A stretch of DNA of 35,026 nt from an uncultured Oscillospiraceae bacterium (GTDB taxonomy: Bacteria > Bacillota > Clostridia > Oscillospirales > Oscillospiraceae), in the NCBI GenBank assembly GCA_947626905.1, contig CANQUE010000021.1:1-35026 (forward strand). Direction: 5' to 3'. The notes below the pieces were generated by a model, which worked only from the letters and a program-made list of their open reading frames with translations, was not told where the DNA came from and did not search any database. A program made the position numbers and the translations under genes. Below are positions 14,306 to 22,061 of this stretch, one piece after another; within the stretch, counting starts at the first letter, position 1; each line of letters begins with the position of its first letter.

Positions 14306-14908
14306 TCAACCGGCCTGTGTGGCGAATCTCATGTAGTAGTTGCCCTGGCGTTCCCGGTCCAGGGTGGTGGGGCCCATATGGCCGGGGTAGACCTCGTAGT
14401 CGCCGGGCAGGTCATACAGCCGTTTCAGGCTCCGCAGCAGGGTGGACATGTCCCCGCCGGGAAGATCCGTCCGGCCGCAGGAATCGGCGAACAGGGTGTC
14501 CCCGGAGAAGATGGCGTCCTGGCAGAGGTAGCACACGCCGCCCGGGGTGTGCCCCGGGGTCTCCATCACCCGGAAGGTGAGGCCGCCCACGGAAACGGCG
14601 TCCCCTTCGGAGACCATCACCGACCCCTCCGGCGGGTCGAAGCGGTAATCCCCCGAGCCCACGTCCTTGGGATGCATGCACACCGTGGCGCCGGTCTCGT
14701 CGTGGAGGGTGTTCACCGCCAGCACGTGGTCGAAATGGCCGTGGGTGAGAAGGATATACTTGGCCCGGAGGCGGTTTTCCTCCAGGTAGTTCAAGATGGT
14801 GTTGGACTCATCCCCCGGATCGATGACGGCGCATTCCAGGGTGTTCTCGTCGGTGACGATATAGCAGTTGGTCTCGATCTGGCCAACGGTGAGGGTCTTG
14901 ATCAGCAT
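14306..14908 (-). CDS. MBL-fold metallo-hydrolase (glyoxalase II-like)
   Basis: 200 residues. The zinc-binding THGHFDH motif is at 55-61, PGHTPGG supplies the next histidine, SGDTLFADSCGRTDLPGG the bridging aspartate, and YPGHMGPTTL the last histidine, the full set of the metallo-beta-lactamase fold. Size and motif order match the small YcbL/glyoxalase-II-like hydrolases common in Firmicutes, which cleave thioesters such as S-lactoyl conjugates; the real substrate is not known. It starts 3 bases after the dtd stop and is the last gene of the recJ-rel-dtd operon, whose terminator is at 14260-14296. Confidence 0.9.
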   Translation of the reverse strand: MLIKTLTVGQIETNCYIVTDENTLECAVIDPGDESNTILNYLEENRLRAKYILLTHGHFDHVLAVNTLHDETGATVCMHPKDVGSGDYRFDPPEGSVMVSEGDAVSVGGLTFRVMETPGHTPGGVCYLCQDAIFSGDTLFADSCGRTDLPGGDMSTLLRSLKRLYDLPGDYEVYPGHMGPTTLDRERQGNYYMRFATQAG

Positions 14909-14911
14909 GGC

Positions 14912-15358
14912 TCACAACTCCTTTGTATCCAGCAGGATGGTGACGGGGCCGTCGTTCTGGCTGAACACCTGCATGTCGGCGCCGAACTGGCCGGTCTGTA
15001 CCTCGAAGCCCCGGTCCCGGCACAGGGCGATGACCTGTTCGTACAGGGGGATGGCCTGCTCCGGGCGGGCGGCGCCGGTGAAGCCGGGCCGGCGGCTGTG
15101 GCAGTCGGCAAAGAGGGTGAACTGGCTGATGATCAGCAGGTGGTTGGCCCCCGCGTCGGTGGGGTTCACGTTCATCTTGCCCGCGGCGTCCTCGAAAATG
15201 CGCAGGCCGCAGATCTTGTCGGCGATCTTGGCCGCCTGGTCGGGGCCGTCGTCCACATGCACGCCCAGCAGCACCAGAAAGCCCTGGCCGATGGCCCCGT
15301 GCACCTGGCCGCCGATCTCCACCCGGGCGTTTTTCACCCGGGTCACCACCGCTCTCAT
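14912..15358 (-). CDS. dtd: D-aminoacyl-tRNA deacylase
   Basis: 148 residues from the ATG at 15358; the frame is open further upstream only as an antiparallel-phase shadow of rel. The family motifs are clear: MRAVVTRVKNARVEI at the start, NHLLIISQFTLFADC (the SQFTL motif that forms the active site), RRPGFTGAARPEQA and the C-terminal GPVTILLDT (GPVT motif). It removes D-amino acids and glycine mischarged onto tRNA. Its ATGA overlaps the rel stop, and GGGAGGGAT lies just upstream, so it is translationally coupled to rel, a gene order widespread in Firmicutes. Confidence 0.95.
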   Translation of the reverse strand: MRAVVTRVKNARVEIGGQVHGAIGQGFLVLLGVHVDDGPDQAAKIADKICGLRIFEDAAGKMNVNPTDAGANHLLIISQFTLFADCHSRRPGFTGAARPEQAIPLYEQVIALCRDRGFEVQTGQFGADMQVFSQNDGPVTILLDTKEL

Positions 15359-17550
15359 ATCATCCCTCCCCGGTTCACGTCCCGTACGCCCCGGACGGCC
15401 TGGAGCTTGTTGATGATGGTCTGCAGTTCGGATACATGCCGGATCTCCAGGGTGAGGACGATGGTGGAGGTGCCCTTGCCCGTGTCCCGGGCGTTCAGGC
15501 TGCGGACCTTGGCGTTCAGGGTGTTGAGCACCGTGGCCACGTCCATGACCAGGCCGCTGCGCTCGTCGGAGGTGATGTACAGATCCGCCGCGTAGCTGTC
15601 GGTGATGTGGTCGGACCAGGACACGTTGATCCAGCGGCCCTTGTCCTCGTCCCGCTGGTAGTTGATGCAGTCCTTCCGGTGGATGGAAACGCCCAGGCCC
15701 CGGGTGATGAAGCCAATGATAGGGTCCCCGGGCACGGGGGTGCAGCAGCGGGAAAATTTGATCAGGCAGTTGTCCAGCCCCTCCACCAGCACGCCCTGGA
15801 CGGCTTTCAGCTCCTTTTGCTGGCGGCGGCCGGCCCGCTCCTGCATCTTCTCCAGCTCCGTCTTCTTGCCGGAGGTGCGGTTGCGGAGGATCTCGTCCCG
15901 GACCCGGCCCACCGCGTGGGCGGCGGTCATGCCTCCGTAGCCGATGGAGGCGAAGATGTCGTCCAGGTCCTGGACGGCCATCCGCTTGAGGATGTGGGGG
16001 ACCATCTCCGGGTCGGTCACGTCCGCCATGGCCAGGCCGATCCGGCGGGCCTCCGACTCGAACATATCCCGGCCCTGGACGATGTTCTCCTCCCGGCGCT
16101 CCTTTTTGAACCACTGCTTGATCTTGGACCGGGCCTCGCCGGATTTGGCGATGGTGAGCCAGTCCCGGCTGGGGCCGGAGGCGGAGTGGGACGTGATGAT
16201 GGTGACGATATCGCCGTTTTGCAGGGGGTAGGCGATGGGCACGATCCGGCCGTTCACCTTGGCCCCGGTCATGGAGTTGCCCACGGCGGAGTGGATGGCA
16301 TAGGCGAAGTCGATGGGCGTGGCCCCGGCGGGAAGGCTCTTGACATCTCCGTTGGGGGTGAACACGAACACCTCGTCGTCGAACAGGTCCATCTTCAGGT
16401 CGTGGTACAGGTCCTGTACGTCGCCGGTATCCTGCTGGGTCTCCAGCAGCCGCCGGATCCAGGCGAATTTCTCCTCGTCGCCCTCCTTGGAGCCGGCGCC
16501 GCCGGACTTGTATTTCCAGTGGGCCGCCACGCCGTATTCGGCGGTCATGTGCATCTGCCAGGTGCGGATCTGCACCTCGAAGGGGATGCCCTCCGTGCCG
16601 ATGACGGTGGTATGCAGGCTCTGGTAATTGTTGGGCTTGGGGGTGGAGATGTAGTCCTTGAACCGGCCGGGCACGGGCCGGAACATCTCATGGATGATGC
16701 CCAGTACGTTATAGCAGTCCGCCAGGTCGTCCACGATCACCCGGAAGGCGCACAGGTCGAAGATCTCCTCCACGCCCAGATGCTGGGCGTACATCTTCCG
16801 GTAGATGCTGTATATGTGCTTCAGCCGGCCGTAGACCTTGCAGCGGATGCCCTCCCGCTCCATGCGCTGGCCGATGCGCTGCTCCATGGCCGCCTGGAAC
16901 TTCTCCATGGTGGCCCGGCGGCGGTCCAGGATGCTGGTGATCTCCCGGTAGCCCACCGGGTCCAGATACAGCAGCGCCAGATCCTCCAGCTCGTCCTTCA
17001 TCTTCTCCACCCCCAGCCGGTGGGCGATGGGGGCGTAGATCTCCATGGTCTCCCGGGATTTGGCCAGCTGTTTTTCCGGGCTCTGGAACTCCATGGTGCG
17101 CATGTTGTGCAGCCGGTCCGCCAGCTTGATGAGGATGACCCGGATGTCCTTCGCCATGGCCAGGAGCATCTTGCGCAGATTTTCCATCTGGTTTTCTTCC
17201 AGCGTGGAATACTGTACCCGGGTCAGCTTGGTGACGCCCTCCACGATGTCCGCCACGTCCGCGCCGAACCGGCGCTCCAGCTCCTCGTGGGTGGTGTCGG
17301 TGTCCTCCAGCACGTCGTGCAGCAGCGCGGCCATGACGGCCTCGTCGTCCAGGCCCATCTCCCCGGCGATCTCCGCCGCGGCGATGGCGTGGGTGACATA
17401 GGGGGAGCCGTCCTTCCGCTTTTGGCCCTCATGGGCCTGCACGGCGAAATCGAAGGCCTGTCGGATGCGGTCCAGGTCCGCGTTGGGACAGTTCTCCGCC
17501 AGTACGGCCTTCAGATGCGCAAACGCTGCGTCGGGTGAAAACTCTGCCAT
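15355..17550 (-). CDS. relA: Bifunctional (p)ppGpp synthetase/hydrolase
   Basis: 731 residues, normal for Gram-positive Rel. The start MAEFSPD at 17550 is preceded by AAGGAAGAG. The HD hydrolase domain is intact: His54, His78-Asp79 in ALLHDVLEDT and Asp145 in KLADRLHNMRT. The synthetase domain has Asp265 in EIFDLCAFRV, the STPKPNNYQSLHT loop (302-314) and Glu325 in EVQIRT, so both activities are predicted. A TGS domain follows at about 392-453, a zinc-finger-like CCTPVPGD at 602-609 and a C-terminal ACT domain from about 655. It controls the stringent response. It lies 20 bases after recJ and overlaps dtd. Confidence 0.96.
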   Translation of the reverse strand: MAEFSPDAAFAHLKAVLAENCPNADLDRIRQAFDFAVQAHEGQKRKDGSPYVTHAIAAAEIAGEMGLDDEAVMAALLHDVLEDTDTTHEELERRFGADVADIVEGVTKLTRVQYSTLEENQMENLRKMLLAMAKDIRVILIKLADRLHNMRTMEFQSPEKQLAKSRETMEIYAPIAHRLGVEKMKDELEDLALLYLDPVGYREITSILDRRRATMEKFQAAMEQRIGQRMEREGIRCKVYGRLKHIYSIYRKMYAQHLGVEEIFDLCAFRVIVDDLADCYNVLGIIHEMFRPVPGRFKDYISTPKPNNYQSLHTTVIGTEGIPFEVQIRTWQMHMTAEYGVAAHWKYKSGGAGSKEGDEEKFAWIRRLLETQQDTGDVQDLYHDLKMDLFDDEVFVFTPNGDVKSLPAGATPIDFAYAIHSAVGNSMTGAKVNGRIVPIAYPLQNGDIVTIITSHSASGPSRDWLTIAKSGEARSKIKQWFKKERREENIVQGRDMFESEARRIGLAMADVTDPEMVPHILKRMAVQDLDDIFASIGYGGMTAAHAVGRVRDEILRNRTSGKKTELEKMQERAGRRQQKELKAVQGVLVEGLDNCLIKFSRCCTPVPGDPIIGFITRGLGVSIHRKDCINYQRDEDKGRWINVSWSDHITDSYAADLYITSDERSGLVMDVATVLNTLNAKVRSLNARDTGKGTSTIVLTLEIRHVSELQTIINKLQAVRGVRDVNRGGMI

Positions 17551-17570
17551 CTCTCTTCCTTCTCTCCGCT

Positions 17571-19556
17571 TTATCCGTTCAGCCGCCGCCAGGTGGGCGA
17601 GTTGTCCAGCTGGGTCTTGTCCTCCCAGGCCACCAGTAGGATCTGGGCCTCCCTGTCCCGGAGGGCGATCTGGGCCAGGCCCAGCTCCTGCAGCACCCGC
17701 AGGCCCAGCGCGATCTGGGCGGGGTGGAGCCGTTCGTCCAGGCCGCCCAGGCGGCTCAGCCGGACCCGGCAGGGGCATTTGGCGCTCAGATTCCGCCACA
17801 GGCCGGCCAGCTGCCGCCGGTCCAGCCGGTGGTCGCCGCTCTCGCTCCCCGCCAGGATGCCGCCGCATAGGGCCTCCAGATCGGTCCGGCGCAGCCCGCT
17901 CATCATCAGCTGTACGTTCCGCCGGCCCCGGTACTCGCTGACCTGGGGGAAAAACACGGCGTCCACCCGGTCGCCGGGCAGGGCGGACAGCTCCGCGGCG
18001 GTCTTGGAGAACCATACGCAGTCATACCGCTGGCCGTATTTTTCCAGCTGCAAACGCACGTGGCGGCCGCCGCCGATGGGGGTCACCATGGTCAAAAGGG
18101 CGTCGGTCATGCACAGCACGGGCCGGGGATTTCCGTTGCCGCAGGGCTCCATGGCCTCCAGGCTCGCCACGCATTCCATGCTCAGCAGCGCCGGGTCCGT
18201 CACCAGCACGTCCGGGTCCAGGCTCTCCTCTCCCAGAGGGGGATGGGCGGCGTAATAGTCCCACAGCGCCTGGCGGAAACCGTCCACCTTGTCCCGGCGG
18301 ATGTTCAGGCCCGCCGCCAGCGCGTGTCCGCCGAAGGAGTCCAGCCAGCCCTCGCAGGCGGCCAGGGCCCCGAACAGGTTGAATCCTCCCCAGCTGCGGC
18401 AGGAGCCCTTGCCCCTGTCCCCGTCCAGGGAGATCATCACCGCCGGGACCTGATAGGCCTCGCTGAGCCGGGAGGCCACGATGCCGATGACGCCCTGGTG
18501 CCAGCCCTCCCGGGCCAGCACGATGGGCCGCCCCGGCGGAAAGCCCGCCAGCATACCGGCGGCCTGCTCCCATATCTCCGCCTCCAGCGCCTGGCGCTGG
18601 CGGTTCATGTCGCACAAAGCCTGGGCCTGGGCCATGGCCCGGTCCGGGTCGGATTCCATCACCAGGGCCGCCGCCTCCCCCACCTGGCCCAGCCGGCCGG
18701 CGGCGTTGATCCGCGGGGCCAGGGTATAGCCCACCGAGTTGGCGTTCAGCCGGGCCAGGTTCAGCCCGGACAGCTCCACCAGCGCCGCCAGGCCCGGCCG
18801 GGGCGCGGAGCGGATCTTTTCCAATCCCAGCTTCACGATCTGCCGGTTCTCTCCGGTGAGGGGCATCACGTCCGCGATGGTACCCACCGCCACCAGATCG
18901 GCGTACCGCTCCAGGGCGGCCCGGTCATCCCCGGTGAGGGCGCAGGCCAGCTTGAACGCCACGCCCACCCCCGCCAGATCCCGGTCGGGGCCGGGAAGAT
19001 CCGGCCGCTTGGGGTCCACCACCGCCACGGCGTCGGGCAGCTCCGCCTGGCACTCGTGGTGGTCGGTAATGATCATATCCACCCCCAGAGAGCGGGCGTA
19101 GCCGGTCTCCTCCACGGCGGTGATGCCGCAGTCCACCGTGACGATCAGCGCCGCGCCCAGCGCCTTCAGCCGGCGGATGGCCCCGGCGTTCACGCCATAG
19201 CCCTCCTCCAGCCGGTCGGGGATGTATGTCAGTGTGTTTATGCCGAACCGGGTCAGGCAGTCCGCCAAAAGACAGGTGGCGGTGATGCCGTCCACGTCGT
19301 AGTCCCCGTATACCGCCACGGTCTCGCCCCGGTCCCGGGCCAGCGTCAGCCGGGCCACGGTGGCCTCCGTGCCCGGAATGGGCGCGGGGGGCTGCGCCGG
19401 GGAGGGGGCGGCTGTCCCCAGATAAGCCCGGGCTTCCGGCTCCGTGAGGATGCCCCTGGCCGCCAGCACGGCGGCCAGCAGGGGAGTGCATCCCGCCCGG
19501 AGCAGCTCCGGCGGGATGACGGGCGGCTGGGGAATGTTCCAGACCTTTTCCTTCAT
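17571..19556 (-). CDS. recJ: Single-stranded-DNA-specific exonuclease RecJ
   Basis: 661 residues from the ATG at 19556, chosen because AAAAGG lies 7 bases upstream; a TTG five codons earlier would place that ribosome site inside the gene. Phosphoesterase motifs of the DHH family are present: VYGDYDVDGITA (83-94), VDCGITA, TDHHE (164-168) and, in the DHHA1 domain, SFGGHALAAGLN, with NPRPVL and the OB-like domain after it. The last 120 residues extend beyond the classical core and look like the C-terminal extension seen in many Firmicute RecJs. It degrades single-stranded DNA 5' to 3' in recombination and mismatch repair. First gene of the operon with rel, dtd and the MBL hydrolase. Confidence 0.95.
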   Translation of the reverse strand: MKEKVWNIPQPPVIPPELLRAGCTPLLAAVLAARGILTEPEARAYLGTAAPSPAQPPAPIPGTEATVARLTLARDRGETVAVYGDYDVDGITATCLLADCLTRFGINTLTYIPDRLEEGYGVNAGAIRRLKALGAALIVTVDCGITAVEETGYARSLGVDMIITDHHECQAELPDAVAVVDPKRPDLPGPDRDLAGVGVAFKLACALTGDDRAALERYADLVAVGTIADVMPLTGENRQIVKLGLEKIRSAPRPGLAALVELSGLNLARLNANSVGYTLAPRINAAGRLGQVGEAAALVMESDPDRAMAQAQALCDMNRQRQALEAEIWEQAAGMLAGFPPGRPIVLAREGWHQGVIGIVASRLSEAYQVPAVMISLDGDRGKGSCRSWGGFNLFGALAACEGWLDSFGGHALAAGLNIRRDKVDGFRQALWDYYAAHPPLGEESLDPDVLVTDPALLSMECVASLEAMEPCGNGNPRPVLCMTDALLTMVTPIGGGRHVRLQLEKYGQRYDCVWFSKTAAELSALPGDRVDAVFFPQVSEYRGRRNVQLMMSGLRRTDLEALCGGILAGSESGDHRLDRRQLAGLWRNLSAKCPCRVRLSRLGGLDERLHPAQIALGLRVLQELGLAQIALRDREAQILLVAWEDKTQLDNSPTWRRLNG

Positions 19557-19591
19557 GGGTTTCCTTTTCAAAAGAGAAATATATTAAATCA

Positions 19592-19620
19592 ATTATACGC
19601 CAAGCGGCCGTTCATTGCAA
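19592..19620 (-). promoter_or_regulatory. Promoter of the recJ-rel-dtd operon
   Basis: On the minus strand TTGCAA (19620-19615), 17-bp spacer and perfect TATAAT (19597-19592), about 36 bases from the recJ start. Confidence 0.8.
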
Positions 19621-19623
19621 TGT

Positions 19624-19649
19624 AAAACCATCCCTGGGGACGGTTTTTT
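19624..19649 (+). terminator. Hairpin with T run between divergent genes
   Basis: AAAACC-A-TCC and GGA-C-GGTTTT form an interrupted stem followed by TTTTTT on the plus strand. It could stop antisense transcription coming out of the recJ region. It lies next to the recJ -35 box. Confidence 0.45.
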
Positions 19650-19700
19650 GGAGGATTTTCCCACCGGCCGGCCCCCGGAAGAGAATATACCGGTTTTCTC

Positions 19701-19729
19701 TTGTAATCGGAGAAAAAACGTGTTATAGT
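19701..19729 (+). promoter_or_regulatory. Promoter of the SGNH hydrolase/DUF4358 operon
   Basis: TTGTAA, 17-bp spacer and TATAGT at 19724-19729. The leader to the ATG at 19808 is about 72 bases, AT-rich and without an obvious fold. Confidence 0.7.
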
Positions 19730-19807
19730 ATCCCGGTAGACATAAAATGACATTCCCGGGAATTATATTTACGAAATGAGATATATCAGGGTCGTTGGGG
19801 AGCGGAT

Positions 19808-20680
19808 ATGAAGGATAGAACGATCGCGCTGGCGCTGGTCGTGCTGGATGTGGTATTGGCGACCATCACCGTGGTGATGGGCATAAAGCTGGCCGGATGG
19901 GGCGGCGGCGCGCCGGAGGCCTCCGGCGCGGACGCCGGGACCAGACCGGCGGCCCAGGATCAGGCGTCGCCATATCCCGCCTCGTCGGCGGAGCCCTCCG
20001 TGGCGCCCGCCGAGCCCACCGCCGCCCCTACGGCTTCCCCGGAGCCCTCTCCCACCCCCCTGCAGGGGCCCATGGTGCCGGCCCAGAGCGGGGAGGCGGG
20101 GAAGTCCTATTTCGCCGACGCCGGCTTTTTGGGCAATTCGGTGCTGTCCGGGCTGTGGTATTACGACTATGACGATCTGCTGCCGGACGACAGCTTCTTC
20201 TGGTCCGACGGGCTGACCATTTTGGGGGCGTCGCCCTACGCGGCCCAGATGTCCGGGTACGGGAAGATATATGTGGGCTTCGGCATGAACGAGCTGACCT
20301 ATGAGAAGACGACGCTCCGCCAGGCGTACAATACCGTCCTGGACCAGCTGGAAACCAACAACCCGGACTGCATCATCTACCTGGTGAGCGTCACGCCGGT
20401 GAGCCTGTGGAAGTCCAGCAACGACCGGTATTTCACCCGGGAGCTGGTCCGGCAGTTCAACGAGATGATCCAGGATATCGCCCGGGAGCGGGGCGTGTGG
20501 TATCTGGACGTCTACTCCGTGCTGTGCAACGAGGACGGGTATCTGCCCTCGGACGTGACCAACGACGGCGTACACTTCACCCCCGCCCATTACGAGAAGT
20601 GGTACGACTATATGAACACCCATTATGTGCCCGACGGGACCGAGGCCGCCCAGACCCCTGCCCCGGAGGGAGAGGGATAA
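19808..20680 (+). CDS. Membrane-anchored SGNH/GDSL-family hydrolase-like protein
   Basis: 290 residues, with GGGGAG upstream of the ATG. An N-terminal hydrophobic segment (about 6-28) anchors it outside the membrane. Residues 31-90 are a Pro/Ala/Ser/Glu-rich linker. The hydrolase domain follows: block I is FLGNSVLSG with nucleophile Ser111, block III is GFGMNEL (157-163, in place of GxND), and block V is DGVHFTP with Asp253 and His256. The usual GDS is GNS, but the Ser-Asp-His set is kept. Such proteins deacetylate surface polysaccharides or peptidoglycan, often beside O-acyltransferases; none is visible here. A DUF4358 lipoprotein gene follows 38 bases later, probably in one operon. Substrate unknown. 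Confidence 0.75.
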   Translation: MKDRTIALALVVLDVVLATITVVMGIKLAGWGGGAPEASGADAGTRPAAQDQASPYPASSAEPSVAPAEPTAAPTASPEPSPTPLQGPMVPAQSGEAGKSYFADAGFLGNSVLSGLWYYDYDDLLPDDSFFWSDGLTILGASPYAAQMSGYGKIYVGFGMNELTYEKTTLRQAYNTVLDQLETNNPDCIIYLVSVTPVSLWKSSNDRYFTRELVRQFNEMIQDIARERGVWYLDVYSVLCNEDGYLPSDVTNDGVHFTPAHYEKWYDYMNTHYVPDGTEAAQTPAPEGEG

Positions 20681-20718
20681 ATCGACCGGAACGATCAAAG
20701 AGAAAGGGATAACCAAAG

Positions 20719-21180
20719 ATGAAACGTGCCATTATATGTCTGTTGACGGTGGTGATGATCCTCAGCCTGTCCGCCTGCGGCGGGGGAAAGGACGTGGACC
20801 TGCAGGCCCTGGCGGGCGATCTGGCGGCCAGCGCCGCCTTCACGGAGGATATGAGCCAGTACGCCGCCGCCCCCGGCGTGGCCAAGGGGCTGTACCAGTA
20901 TGAGGACGCGGATGTGGAGGAGTGCCTGCTGTACTGCAACCCCACTTCCGCCGAGGAGATCTTCCTGGCGAAGGCCACCGGCGAGGACGCCGCCAAGACC
21001 CTGGAGGGCATCTGCTCCGCCCGGGTGGAGAACCAGATCTCCTGGCTGCAGAACTATACGCCGGATGCGGTGCCCCGGCTGGAGAACGCCATCCTCACCG
21101 TGGAGGGGAACTATGTGATCTTCGTGGTGGCCAACGACGCCGCCGCGGCCCAGTCCGTGGTGGACGGGTATTTGAAATAA
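20719..21180 (+). CDS. DUF4358 lipoprotein
   Basis: 153 residues with a lipoprotein signal peptide ending LSAC (Cys20), so the mature protein is tethered to the outer face of the membrane. The remainder follows the DUF4358 pattern: DLQALAGDLAASAAFTEDM, a helix-rich middle with SAEEIFLAKA, then RVENQISWLQNYTPDAVPRL and a C-terminal strand NYVIFVVANDAAAA. The domain has no known function. Ribosome site AAAGGGA. It follows the SGNH hydrolase gene on the same strand. The two are likely parts of one cell-envelope function, which remains inference. Confidence 0.82.
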   Translation: MKRAIICLLTVVMILSLSACGGGKDVDLQALAGDLAASAAFTEDMSQYAAAPGVAKGLYQYEDADVEECLLYCNPTSAEEIFLAKATGEDAAKTLEGICSARVENQISWLQNYTPDAVPRLENAILTVEGNYVIFVVANDAAAAQSVVDGYLK

Positions 21181-21201
21181 TCCGCACGATTCGATCTGAC
21201 G

Positions 21202-21224
21202 CGCCCGGCTCCCAGAGCCGGGCG
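21202..21224 (+). terminator. Hairpin between the DUF4358 gene and tcdA
   Basis: A perfect 9-bp stem, CGCCCGGCT with loop CCCAG. No T run follows, so at most partial termination; tcdA may be read through from upstream. Confidence 0.45.
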
Positions 21225-21245
21225 TGTTGGGTATGGAGGGGAAAG

Positions 21246-21959
21246 ATGGAAGGACAGTTTTCCAGAACGGAGAGGCTTCTGGGAGCGGAGGCCCTGGCCC
21301 GGCTCCGCCGGGCCCGGGTGGCGGTGTTCGGCATCGGCGGCGTAGGCGGCTACGCGGCGGAGGCCCTGGCCCGCAGCGGGGTGGGCGCCCTGGACCTGGT
21401 GGACGCGGACCAGGTGGCCGAGAGCAATCTGAACCGGCAGATCTTCGCCCTGCACAGCACCCTGGGCCGGGACAAGGTGGACGCGGCCCGGGAGCGGCTG
21501 CTGGATATCGCCCCGGATCTGGCCGTGACGGGGCACAAGGTCTTTTTCGGCCCGGATACGGCGGCGCAGTTCGATTTTGGGCTGTATGACTATGTGGTGG
21601 ACGCCATCGACACCGTTTCCGGCAAGATCGAGCTGGTCCTGCGCTGTCGGGCGGCCGGCGTGCCCATCATCAGCGCCATGGGGGCGGGCAACAAGCTGGA
21701 CCCCACCGCCTTCCGGGTCTCGGACATCGCCAAGACCTCGGTATGCCCGCTGGCGCGGGTGATGCGGCGGGAGCTGAAAAAGCGGGGCGTGGACCATCTG
21801 AAGACGGTCTGGTCCCCGGAGCCGCCCCTCGATCCCGGCCCGGGGGAGGAGAGCGCCGGCGGGAAACGGGCCCCGGGCAGCTGCGCCTTCGTGCCGCCGG
21901 TGGCGGGGCTGATCCTGGCGGGAGAGGTGATAAAGGACCTGGCCCGAGGAGAGGGATAG
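21246..21959 (+). CDS. tcdA: tRNA threonylcarbamoyladenosine dehydratase
   Basis: 237 residues from the ATG at 21246, preceded by GGAGGGGAA; the frame is open upstream only as a shadow. ThiF/E1-like adenylating enzyme: VAVFGIGGVGGYAAEALARSG is the nucleotide-binding motif, DADQVAESNLNRQIFA carries the conserved Asp and Arg, and VDAIDTVSGKIELV the third block. FSRTERLLG at the N-terminus is typical of TcdA. It uses ATP to cyclise t6A at position 37 of tRNAs to ct6A. It is about 30 residues shorter than the E. coli protein. The gene probably has a housekeeping role unrelated to its neighbours. Confidence 0.92.
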   Translation: MEGQFSRTERLLGAEALARLRRARVAVFGIGGVGGYAAEALARSGVGALDLVDADQVAESNLNRQIFALHSTLGRDKVDAARERLLDIAPDLAVTGHKVFFGPDTAAQFDFGLYDYVVDAIDTVSGKIELVLRCRAAGVPIISAMGAGNKLDPTAFRVSDIAKTSVCPLARVMRRELKKRGVDHLKTVWSPEPPLDPGPGEESAGGKRAPGSCAFVPPVAGLILAGEVIKDLARGEG

Positions 21960-21977
21960 GTCCGCGGCGCGCACCTC

Positions 21978-22006
21978 TTGACCTGGACGGAGAATTGTGC
22001 TATTCT
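21978..22006 (+). promoter_or_regulatory. Promoter of the peptide/nickel-type ABC operon
   Basis: TTGACC, 17-bp spacer and TATTCT at 22001-22006. It begins 18 bases after the tcdA stop and gives a leader of about 49 bases. Confidence 0.75.
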
Positions 22007-22061
22007 CATACCCGCCAAGAGAAAACTAAATATGGAGCCAAAAAGGAGTAATACCAGCGCT

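Noticed and set aside
15436..17538. A 700-residue open frame on the plus strand.
   Set aside because: It is the antisense shadow of rel, histidine/valine/glycine-rich, with no ribosome site or family features.
17551..18015. N-terminal extension of rel.
   Set aside because: Pro/Arg/Gly low-complexity shadow of recJ; family similarity and the ribosome site start at 17550.
19624..19649. Small RNA ending at this hairpin.
   Set aside because: There is no promoter at a suitable distance on the plus strand and the stem is interrupted.
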